A stretch of DNA of 64,000 nt from PALSA-1006 sp963733265. Its GTDB lineage: Bacteria > Pseudomonadota > Gammaproteobacteria > Burkholderiales > Gallionellaceae. The notes under the pieces are model-generated. The model worked only from the letters and a program-made list of their open reading frames with translations. It was not told the origin of the DNA and made no database searches. Shown here piece after piece: positions 28,401-36,600 of the stretch (its first letter is position 1; each line of letters begins with the position of its first letter). The stretch covers positions 62,001-126,000 of the forward strand of contig CAVTCF010000006.1 of assembly GCA_963733265.1 (NCBI GenBank). Direction: 5' to 3'. A program made the translations under genes and the position numbers.

Positions 28401-31400
28401 AGTTGCGATCTGCAGACCGATTGAATTGCCGAAGTGCTTCTTACTGGATAAGGATTTCCCCTCAGCCGACGAACGGCTAAACGGGATACGTCAATGGCTG
28501 ACGGATGACGCTACTGTTGTATCACTCAGAGGAGAAGGTCTGTGGTCTGACCTGAGTGACAGGATTGTCGAGGGCGGTGGTTATTTCCGTGCGGTTGAGC
28601 ACTCGGCGCAGCAGCCCGGCAGTCGCTTGCAACAATATGAAAATGATTTCAAATCCGGGCGCATCAATCTGCTGAGTTGCTCGACGACCATGGAAATGGG
28701 TGTTGATATTGGCGGTATCACCGTTGTAGCAATGAACAACGTGCCGCCTCATCCAGCAAATTATCTGCAACGCGCGGGGCGTGCCGGGCGCCGCTCGGAA
28801 ACACGCTCTGTCGCACTGACTGTCTGCAAAAACAATCCCCACGATCAATATGTTTTTGCGAACACCCGCTGGGCATTTGAAACTCAGTTGCCCGCTCCCA
28901 GCATAAAACTTGAAAGTGCGATTATCGTGCAACGGCACATCAACTCGATGCTGTTGGCGAATTTCTTGCGCACGCAACTGGCCAACAATGGCGATCTGGT
29001 CAAGCTCAATATGGAATGGTGGATGCTGCCAAAAGATGAGGCGCGCTCAGATCGATTCATTGCTTGGGCAAAGTGCTTTGATGAAAAACAAAGTGGTAAC
29101 TTGACGACAGGGCTGCGCTCGCTGCTGCGTTATACCTGCTTCGATGGCATCGTGTCGCTGCATGGCTTGATTGCGGAATCCGCAAAGATGCTTGTCGCAT
29201 TTCGTACCAAGTGGTTCGATGAGTTTGATGCCGTAGAGTTGCAGATCAACCAGTTTCAGGGGGCATCCAAGGAGAAAGACCCCGCCTACAAAGCGTTGCA
29301 AATACAGAAAAGACGGTTGACTGACGAGTATCTGTTGAGGGAACTGGCTGCGGGTGGCTTCCTGCCTGGATATGGTTTTCCGACAGATATTTCTTCCTTT
29401 GAAACACTGACACTTGATGAGATTAAGCGAAACGAAACACGCAAGAAAGACGAGCGCGTAGACAACCTGATGCGCCGCAGGGAGCTGCCGAGCCGCGATA
29501 CGGTAACGGCGTTGAGAGAATATGCGCCGGGTGCAGAGGTGGTGATCGATGGTCTGGTGTATCGCTCCGCCGGAATTACGCTCAATTGGCACGTCCCTGC
29601 TTCAGTGCAGGCGGTCAGCGAGATACAAAATATCCGAGAAGCATGGCGTTGCCGCTCCTGTGGCTCCAGCGGCACGACGGGTATGGCAAATCAGCTTACT
29701 CAGTGCCTGGATTGCGGTGCTGCGTTGCCACCTGTTCCAGATTGCCGTTTTACCTATCTGGAACCAGCAGGATTTTCCGTTGATCTCTACGAGTCGCCGC
29801 ATAACGATGTATCGACTCAGACCTTTGTCCCCGTTGAAGCTCCGTGGATCAATGCCAATGGTGAATGGCTACCCATGACGAACCCCCAGCTGGGTGCTTA
29901 CAGGGCAAGTCCGATTGGCACGGTGTTTAACCATTCGGCTGGTACTAATGGTCTGGGTTATGCCATTTGTCTGGCTTGTGGTCGGGCAGAACCCATGATC
30001 AGCGCGTCAGATGATGGGGAGGTTGAGCAGGGCGGTGTCGCATTGCCAAAAATCTTTCAAGCCCCTCATCGTCGGCTGCGGGGTGCGCAAGGAGGTGAAA
30101 CGGCGTTGTGCGAAGGCAGTAGCTTTTCCATCAAGCCCGGCATGCGACTTGGTCATGAAGCGACAACAGATGTGCTTGAACTCATGCTGTATGACTTGGA
30201 TGGACGCCCTTTGTCAGATCGGCGTGTGGCGTTTTCACTTGCGGTGGCGATACGCAGTGCTATTGCCGCACTGTTGGGCGTCGAGGTTTCTGAGTTAGGT
30301 TGTGATACCAAAGAAATTCGGATGAATAGAGAGATTGGACAGGCGATAGTGCTGTTTGACCGTAATGCATCCGGCTATTGCTCTTCGGTTTCCGACCGGT
30401 TGCGAGATGTTTTGTTCAAGGCAAAAGGAATTTTGAGCTGCTCGGCGAATTGTGAAGGGGCTTGTCAGCACTGTCTGCTGCATTTCGATACTCGCTTCCG
30501 CATGGATGATCTGAACCGCCATGCTGCGTTGGAGTTCTTGACGGATCGCTGGCTGGACGAATTTCAGCTTCGGAATGAGGACGCCCAATTTGGACGTGGT
30601 ACTCATGCGGAATTTCAAACACTGCCAGAGGCGATCACTCGGGAACTGGTGCGTCCGGGCGTAGAAGAGCTGCGGTTGTATCTTGCGGGCAACCCTTCCG
30701 AATGGGACATCGCAGCGTCACCGTTGCGGGGGTGGGTGCAGAAGTGGGCATCCTCCGCGAGTGCCATTAAAGTTGTACTTTCTCCCGATACCGTAAATGC
30801 CATGTCGCAGGCGGATCGTTTCGTACTGTCTATTTTGTCGAACCTTAACGGAGTTTCTGTCTGGACTGGAGAGGCACCGCCTTGTCAGGCTGGTGGACAG
30901 ACAGTCGCGGAAATAATAGCTACTGACCGCGATCCGTGGGCATGGGCATATCGTTCTAGCAACGCTGCTTGCCCCAATGCGCAATGGGCGATGGGCACGG
31001 ACTTGCTAGTGCGTGGTCAGCCTCAAACAAATGGGAATCTATTGCAGCAAATTTCAATAGTTTCAAGCGCACCTGCGGATATGAAGGGGAAAGTTCATCG
31101 GTTTGAAATTAGAAGTGAACTCGATGGTGTATCCGAGGGATTTGGACGGCGGTTGCTGGCAAAGCTGGAGGATGACCTTGGAGCCGATCTTATCAGAGGA
31201 AAAGGGGAAATAATTCGTGTTACCTACCATGACCGCTATTTGAACGCGCCCCTTCCAGCCGCGCTACTTCTTGATTTTATTTCAGCGCTGAAAATGGCTC
31301 ATAAAGACCGTTGGTCTGTTCAGTCAATCGAGTTGGTGGTTGCGCCTTTCCAAGAAGACAAAGGCGGCTTTAACCGCCCCATGTATTTGTACCACAATTG

Positions 31401-31713
31401 GCCGAACGTATTAGATCGCGCCTCAGCTATCAGTGCTGCATTTGACTATTGCGGTATGGACACCGACCTACGCAGCATGGATAAGCGTGACGCGCTGCAT
31501 GCCCGTCTTTTGGAAATCGAAACCGATGACGGTCATCTGACAAAAATATGGCTGGATCAAGGATTCTCATATTGGCAAGCACAGTCGCCATATCGGCAGA
31601 ATTTGCGATTCCCATTTGCCGGTGAACCAAACGAACAGGGGCAGACGATTGCAAAGTCTAGTGTGGACTTGGCAGGGCAAGCTTTTCCAACGTATTTGTT
31701 TGTTGAGCGATGA
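25423..31713 (+). CDS. druE: Druantia DruE-like giant helicase with DUF1998
   Basis: A 2096-residue DEAD/DEAH helicase. Walker A TSGTGSGKTE is near residue 126, DEAH is at 261-264, and FVATSATIG follows. The second RecA domain has STTMEMGVDIGG and QRAGRAGRRSE near 1117. Zn-ribbon-like Cys clusters lie near 455-500 (CDSTCACK, CECG, CNDC), 605 and 1410. The DUF1998 module has NCEGACQHCLLHFD near 1680. About 350 C-terminal residues are unassigned. DruE is the common component of all Druantia anti-phage systems. It is the last gene of the operon and no clear terminator follows. Confidence 0.85.
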   Translation: MKKQYFSSLLPELSTRAARATVSRLGFSSPELRAYLSELFSRGFGEPGSYLGDPVFEATFGWEPADQTMTSLSPALLSPSLIGAMDKPMGSEASDYRFPRDIAPYKHQLEAWEWLTREQPQSVVVTSGTGSGKTECFMVPILNSLVREHEVSRAKLVGVRALFLYPLNALIQSQRERLHAWTGAFGDAVRFCLYNGLTPQKEPQHVRDKTPNQVIDREALRAAPPPMLVTNATMLEYMLVRAQDAPILDASQGKLQWIVLDEAHTYIGSQAAELALLLRRVLHAFGVSSNQVRFVATSATIGDPHGEAGQQLRAFLAGLAGVDEDRVHVVTGQRKIPDLLAGSAQYQNAPLEELEDILLEGGERYNALCANRTARRIRQMFVPGAEGKPANSFSDIAPAILGNDWRQQPNATEITLRWLDLLTSAKSAGKNEQPFLPLRLHAFHNVLAGLWACCDSTCACKSGTALDSPEWHYGKIYTEERRHCECGSPVFELRSCNDCNTTFLWAQRIGPDRDGKYHLWQVQEDSDDEFSLDVEVPEDDLGGDEQDGTEISAIASQKKPVLIANGYAIGTGEALIERISLVFDPPEISDAIRLRLKDEQDGMMVCPDCGGHHGNGKLMFRKAILGAPFLLSEIIPTLLEYCPDIEGKGISPLERPLRGRRMITFTDSRQGTARIAAKLQQDSERNRVRGLIYQHVAQKTQAGGNLEVAALQQEIATLKMVNNSALSKLILEKENKLAAHQPKPITFNNAADYLSSVEADTKDWIHQYYSDLDPAEFSGATGKEKLARILVMREFARRPKRANSLETMGLVAVRYPKLESVTQLPKFPDGTARLTLPEWQDFLKIALDFHVRENTFVNLPDSWRKWGGQRLSGKKLLPPESKEKQSNQIKKWPQCNPAGMQNRLVRLLGYVLKLDPASAHGRDALDGILRCAWDDLTRVGLLQVASTGRYLALEDMAFAPISKGWVCPVTRRVLDVTLKGVTPYLPRTEPTDKVAICRPIELPKCFLLDKDFPSADERLNGIRQWLTDDATVVSLRGEGLWSDLSDRIVEGGGYFRAVEHSAQQPGSRLQQYENDFKSGRINLLSCSTTMEMGVDIGGITVVAMNNVPPHPANYLQRAGRAGRRSETRSVALTVCKNNPHDQYVFANTRWAFETQLPAPSIKLESAIIVQRHINSMLLANFLRTQLANNGDLVKLNMEWWMLPKDEARSDRFIAWAKCFDEKQSGNLTTGLRSLLRYTCFDGIVSLHGLIAESAKMLVAFRTKWFDEFDAVELQINQFQGASKEKDPAYKALQIQKRRLTDEYLLRELAAGGFLPGYGFPTDISSFETLTLDEIKRNETRKKDERVDNLMRRRELPSRDTVTALREYAPGAEVVIDGLVYRSAGITLNWHVPASVQAVSEIQNIREAWRCRSCGSSGTTGMANQLTQCLDCGAALPPVPDCRFTYLEPAGFSVDLYESPHNDVSTQTFVPVEAPWINANGEWLPMTNPQLGAYRASPIGTVFNHSAGTNGLGYAICLACGRAEPMISASDDGEVEQGGVALPKIFQAPHRRLRGAQGGETALCEGSSFSIKPGMRLGHEATTDVLELMLYDLDGRPLSDRRVAFSLAVAIRSAIAALLGVEVSELGCDTKEIRMNREIGQAIVLFDRNASGYCSSVSDRLRDVLFKAKGILSCSANCEGACQHCLLHFDTRFRMDDLNRHAALEFLTDRWLDEFQLRNEDAQFGRGTHAEFQTLPEAITRELVRPGVEELRLYLAGNPSEWDIAASPLRGWVQKWASSASAIKVVLSPDTVNAMSQADRFVLSILSNLNGVSVWTGEAPPCQAGGQTVAEIIATDRDPWAWAYRSSNAACPNAQWAMGTDLLVRGQPQTNGNLLQQISIVSSAPADMKGKVHRFEIRSELDGVSEGFGRRLLAKLEDDLGADLIRGKGEIIRVTYHDRYLNAPLPAALLLDFISALKMAHKDRWSVQSIELVVAPFQEDKGGFNRPMYLYHNWPNVLDRASAISAAFDYCGMDTDLRSMDKRDALHARLLEIETDDGHLTKIWLDQGFSYWQAQSPYRQNLRFPFAGEPNEQGQTIAKSSVDLAGQAFPTYLFVER

Positions 31714-32013
31714 CTGTTTAGAACTTGTTAGAAGGCTAAACTGAAGAGGCGTCTCCGAACACAATGTACTTCTGAAAGAGGTTGTTTGCTTTGTATGGCG
31801 AGTGTCTCTTATCAGGAGACGAATTCAGATGATCGTATGTCGCTTCAGGGTTACGTGGCGACGAAGAGCAAAAAGAGTAAGATACGTCCGGTGTAAAATA
31901 CAGAGCGGACATGGCTGTTAGTAAAGGCAATCAGGCAAATGTCGGCCAACTAGGGTCATTCGACTATGGCTGCTATGCGGCGCTCTATTTGAGACTAGAT
32001 TAGCGTGCTTGTA
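31714..32013. other. Spacer after druE with a dispersed-repeat copy
   Basis: No gene is seen here. Positions 31943-31974 (CGGCCAACTAGGGTCATTCG and onward) match 5804-5835, beside the IS1182 right end, at about 27 of 32 bases. The copy lies 40 bp left of the next IS. This suggests a small interspersed repeat that attracts insertions. Confidence 0.4.
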
Positions 32014-33003
32014 TGACAGTTTTATTGTCACACGTGCCTGTCAGGCTGCTCCTTTTTTGGTCGGGGGCGGACATGGTGTGGTTGCTGTTGTGGTGGATCG
32101 TTGTTCGGATCAAGGCGTGGTTCTCGCATGTATCCCGGCACAAGAGCGGCAATCGGATTCACGGTTTTAAACCGGTGATTCGGACACAAGCCAAACCGGC
32201 TTGGGTGATTCTGGAAATCATCCGCCTCAAAGCCTTGATGCCCGATGCCGGTTGCCGCACGCTCGCCAATATCTTCAACCGGCGTTATACCGCCAGCCGC
32301 AAGATGAGTGTGGGTAAATCATTCGTGGCGGACACGCTGCGGCAACATCGGTACGAAATCGAAGTCATGCGGCGCAAGATCAAACATCGCGTGCCGCAGG
32401 CCATGCCGCGCAATCTTGTGTGGGCGATGGACTTGACGGGCAAGGCGGATGCGGCGGGAAACATGCACATGATCTTCGGTCTCATCGATCATGGCAGCCG
32501 TGCCTTGCTGAACTTGACGGCATTGCCCGACAAATGCTCGTGGACTTTGCTCGGACACCTGTTTCTTTCCATCGGGAAATACGGCAAGCCGCGCGCCGTG
32601 CGAACGGATAATGAAGCGTGTTTTACCAGCCGGGTATTCCGCGCTGTGCTGATGCTGGCAGGCATACGCCATCAACGTAGCGAGTTGCACTGTCCTTGGC
32701 AGAACGGGCGCATCGAGCGGCTGTTCGGCACGCTTAAACAAAAGCTGGATCAGTGGGAAGTCGCGGGTTTTGAGGCGTTGAATGGTACGTTGCTCGAATT
32801 TCGTTTCTTCTACAATTTTGTGCGTCCGCACCAGAACCTGAATGGCTGGACACCTGCAGAAGCTTGGACGGGCGTGAATCCTTTTACTGCAAAGATCAAA
32901 AGCGCATATTGGTTCGAGGCGTGGGATGGGTTGTTGCAAGGCTATTATTTGCGGCGCTGAAGCGACGCGCAGAAAAATTAATGGACGGACAATAAAACTG
33001 TCC
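32014..33003 (+). mobile_element. Small IS with integrase-core transposase
   Basis: A 0.99 kb element bounded by an exact 15-bp inverted repeat, GACAGTTTTATTGTC at 32015-32029 and its complement at 32988-33002. It encloses one rve-type transposase gene. I see no target duplication. On its right is an Rhs gene fragment, so its arrival may be connected with breakage of an Rhs locus. Confidence 0.8.
32073..32960 (+). CDS. Integrase-core (rve, IS481-like) transposase
   Basis: The protein ends with a complete DDE integrase core: WAMDLTGKAD (first Asp), AVRTDNEACFTS (second Asp) and NGRIERLFGTLKQ (Glu). These are followed by FYNFVRPHQNLNGWTPAEAW, the typical end of this superfamily. The N-terminus is hydrophobic (MVWLLLWWIVVRIKAW). 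The track-long frame begins at 32013, but its ATG overlaps the left inverted repeat, so the ATG at 32073 (296 residues) is preferred. The exact IS family is uncertain. Confidence 0.85.
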   Translation: MVWLLLWWIVVRIKAWFSHVSRHKSGNRIHGFKPVIRTQAKPAWVILEIIRLKALMPDAGCRTLANIFNRRYTASRKMSVGKSFVADTLRQHRYEIEVMRRKIKHRVPQAMPRNLVWAMDLTGKADAAGNMHMIFGLIDHGSRALLNLTALPDKCSWTLLGHLFLSIGKYGKPRAVRTDNEACFTSRVFRAVLMLAGIRHQRSELHCPWQNGRIERLFGTLKQKLDQWEVAGFEALNGTLLEFRFFYNFVRPHQNLNGWTPAEAWTGVNPFTAKIKSAYWFEAWDGLLQGYYLRR

Positions 33004-33129
33004 GGGGTGGCGTTCGACCAATGCTCTACCAGTGGCAAAAATCGCTTCGGGTTGCTGACTCAATGATAAAAATATGAAGGAGAAAAGTCGGTTCGATGAA
33101 GTGGCGTTGACAGGGAAATTACGGGAAGG

Positions 33130-33279
33130 TTAAAGACGAAGAAAATTCGGTGTGCCGGAATTCAAAATTGCTTGGAGGACAGGCGGACGGGACACATCAA
33201 TCGCGCAGGTGCGGTTGTTGTCGGCATCAAAAACAAAAGTTGAAACATAACCGTGGGGATCGATGAGGCTGAGTGGCTG
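33130..33279 (-). pseudogene. Displaced Rhs gene fragment
   Basis: On the minus strand 49 codons and a stop encode QPLSLIDPHGYVSTFVFDAD and NNRTCAIDVS. This aligns with QPLTVTDPHGYVSSFKFDAD and NRICAIDANA within the intact Rhs protein (DNA near 35930-36005). After the match the reading runs into an unrelated tail and stops. The fragment lies between the IS and the small lipoprotein gene, in the same orientation as the intact Rhs. It is likely the relic of a second Rhs copy or of a recombined Rhs tail. Confidence 0.75.
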
Positions 33280-33291
33280 TGATAACTTCAT

Positions 33292-33600
33292 TTATAGGAA
33301 TGTGTAAGAATTTGAAACCTCAATTTTCGACACAAGCCCTGACTTGTTTAGATAAATAAACACAAGGACAGATTTATCAAAAGCACAATTCTCTCCCCTG
33401 ATATTTGACTGGTATCGTTGTTGATATTCGTCGTAACTAAATTCAATTCCACGGCTTTTCAGCACAAGCTCGGCTTTTTCACGAGAATCGCCGACATGCA
33501 GGTCTTTGTGCAGTTCGGCGCTAATCTTTTCTTTGTCCAAATCTGCGCAGCATGAACTAAGTGACACAACGGCCAATACCACCCAAAGAAGTTTCATCAT
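33292..33600 (-). CDS. Small lipoprotein, possible Rhs immunity or accessory protein
   Basis: The 102-residue product (MMKLLWVVLAVVSLSSCC) has a lipoprotein signal with lipobox-like LSSC. The mature part (HVGDSREKAELVLKSRGIEF) is reminiscent of small BamE-like folds but is not assigned. Its ATG overlaps the Rhs stop codon (ATGA), so translation is coupled to Rhs. Position directly after the variable Rhs tail is where cognate immunity genes lie in polymorphic toxin systems. A lipoprotein would protect only the periplasmic or outer-membrane side. The role is inferred. Confidence 0.65.
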   Translation of the reverse strand: MMKLLWVVLAVVSLSSCCADLDKEKISAELHKDLHVGDSREKAELVLKSRGIEFSYDEYQQRYQSNIRGENCAFDKSVLVFIYLNKSGLVSKIEVSNSYTFL

Positions 33601-36600
33601 TGTGGCTTCGAATAAACCGACTGCACTTGATTTGTATTTGGCTTGTTCGGGTAAAGCAAAAATCCGCCCGCTGCCGAGTCTGCCGCCGAGGAGCTATTCC
33701 AACCACCTGATACAGCTCCGCCCAAAGAGCCTGTTGCTCCACTTGTATTGACAAGTGGCGAAGGGCTGTAATTCAGATTCGGTGATGGCTGTCCCATATC
33801 AGCACCCGGTGCAATAACTATCGGCGCCGGACGTGTTCCAGTCAAACTCTGTACAAAACTTGATGCATAGGAATTGCTGTTTGGGCCTAAAGGCCAATAT
33901 GGGATTTGGTTTTGATTGGTGACGTTTGCAAAATTTACAGCATCCTTAACACTAATGCTGAAATCTTGTTGGATTACACCCACATTTTGCGTCGTATATA
34001 CGCTACTTGGTGTATCTTTAAAGGTTGCATCATAAGGTCCGCTAACAGCCGTAATCGAGCCAGCACCCAACCCCCCGCACAGGACGCATCCTGGTTGCGG
34101 TCCAGCCCGCGTTGCGTACTGTTGCCCGGTTACTGTGTCGGTAAGTATAACGACCTGATGGCTTAATCCAGGTGCAATTGTATGTGTGTAGCCAATTGTA
34201 ATTTGTGTATCTAGTCCACTCGGATCGTTCCCATTTATGGGATTTGATTCGGCATATGCATAGAAGTTGACCCCAGCCTTAAACTTCATTCTGTCCTCGC
34301 TGATAAACCGACCTGTAACCGGATCATAATACCTAGCCCGTAAATAATACAACCCCGTCCCATCATTCTCCCTTCCAGTGAATTCCATCCTGTTAACCGC
34401 CGTTCCCGTCGTAGCCTGAGTCTCCCCAAACGCCCAATACGCCATGCTCGCCTGTGTGCCGCCGTTAACATCCGTTTCCGCCTGCACGCTCATCACATGA
34501 TCATGCTGGAACAGGTAAGGTACAAGAGTCCCGCTCTGGCTCACAAAACCCGCCACCAGTTCGTCAATGGTGCTGCCCCTGAAGTATTTCTCAGTCAGCA
34601 CGCCGCTTTGTTCCACCGATTCCAGATGCTCGCCTTCAAGGAAGTAGTTGGTGGTACCCAGAACTCCGCCCACTCTGCCGATGCGGTAATCCATCGGGTC
34701 GTATTGGTAGGTCTCTGTCATTCCGTTGCTCAACGTAGCCAGACGACCCTTCGCATCCCAAGTGTTGGCTCTCGATAAGCTGCCGCCCTGGCTGCTGAGC
34801 CTGCCTTCGTTGTCAAAGATAAAGCTGGAATCCAGTGTACCGGTGAGACTACCGAGGTGTATTTCTTTGAGGCGATTGTTATAGGTCGGCGTATAGGCGG
34901 TGATGCTGCCGGTTTGGGTGGCCGGATTATAGATATAGTATTTGGTAGTGCTGCCGGCAGCACCTATCGTGAGTCCGCCGCGTGTGGCGGTGAGCCTGTT
35001 GCCGATGTGATCGTAAGTAAATGCCTCATCATTCGCCACTGCGGGCGCACTCACCACCGTCAGGCGATACAGCGCATCCGGCGTATAGCTCGTGGTGCCG
35101 GGATTGGGGCCAGTCGCCACTGTCAGGCCAGTGATGTTGCCGACGCGATCCCGCGTATAGCTTTGCCCCACCACCGGCGTGCCCGTGGCATCAAAGTGGT
35201 TCATGGTCTGCAACCAGCCGCCATTATCGTAGGTGTAAAGGCTGAGTGCACCGCTGCTCATCGTTCTCGATAGCAAGCGTCCGGCATTGTCATATTGGTA
35301 GTTGACGGTGAGATAGTCCGGGTTGGACAGTGCCACCAAGGTTCCCGCACCGTCGTAGGTGTAACTGGTGGTGCTGCCCTGATAGGTTTTTTTGGTTTGA
35401 ATGCGGCTGGACTTGTCCCAGGTGAAACCGAGACTGTGGGCACGGCTGTCGGTTTTGCTGGTGAGGCGATTCAGGTTGTCGTAAACCATCGAATAGCCGA
35501 TGGTGTTGTTGGCGACGTAATTCAGGTTTCCCTCGGGGTCGTAGGTCATCGCTTCGCTGCTGCCATCCTTCAAATAGCTGACATTGGTCGGGCGGTTGAG
35601 GATATCAAAAGTGGTGTTGGTGATTTCAGTCAGGCGGTTGGTTTTTTGATAAGCGTTTCCGGCTTGGTCGAGGGCGTACTTGGTAACAAAGCCGGTGAAG
35701 TCGATTTCCGTTGCGGGGCGCCCCAAGCCGTCATACGTCCACGCATATTTGCGCCCTTCGGCATCCACCTGAGTGAGCGGATGTCCGAGCAAGTCATAGG
35801 TGGTTGCCGTCGTGCCATTCAAGGCATCGCGCACCAGTACCGGGCGGTTGAGTTCATCGAACTGGCTGCTGACCGAGCAGCTGTCCGTATTCTTGGGTTG
35901 TAGCGCAGCGCTGGCATTCGCATCAATGGCGCAAATACGGTTGCCATCGGCATCAAATTTAAAGGAGGAAACATAGCCGTGCGGATCGGTGACGGTCAGA
36001 GGCTGGCCTATCGCATCAAAGGTTGTGATGGTTGTTTCCTTGTTGCCGTTAGTGACGCTGACGGGATGCCCCGCCAAATCGTAAGCGGTGATGACCGTGC
36101 GGCCATTGGCATCGGTCACCGAGGTACGGCGGTTCATGCTGTCGTATTGGTATTGGAGGGTATGTTTTTCCGGGTCGGTGACGCTGACGACATTTCCCGC
36201 GTTATCGTAAGAATAAGTGGTGACGCCATTCATGGCATCGGTCTCGGTCAGCACGCGGTCGGCCGCATCGAAGGTGCGTGTGACTATTACGCGAATGTCA
36301 AACCCAGTAGCCTTCTTGTACTGGTTGGTCACCTGCCAAAGCTGCCCATTGGCATCAAAACTGTTGGTGGAAAGATTGCCTGCGGGGTCTTGCACCTGAA
36401 TAGCGCGATCCAGCGCATCCCAGGTGGTCGTGGTGGTGAGATTAATCAGGGTGGCATCGGTCGGGGTGTTGCGGCGTGGCAGCGTTTCGGTCAGCTTGCG
36501 TCCGAGATTGTCATAGGTATAAGTCTTGGTAACAGCCGTGCCATCCCAGCCTGTCACGGTCTGGTTTTGCACGTTGAGATGGGCGGCAGTGTCGTAGGTA

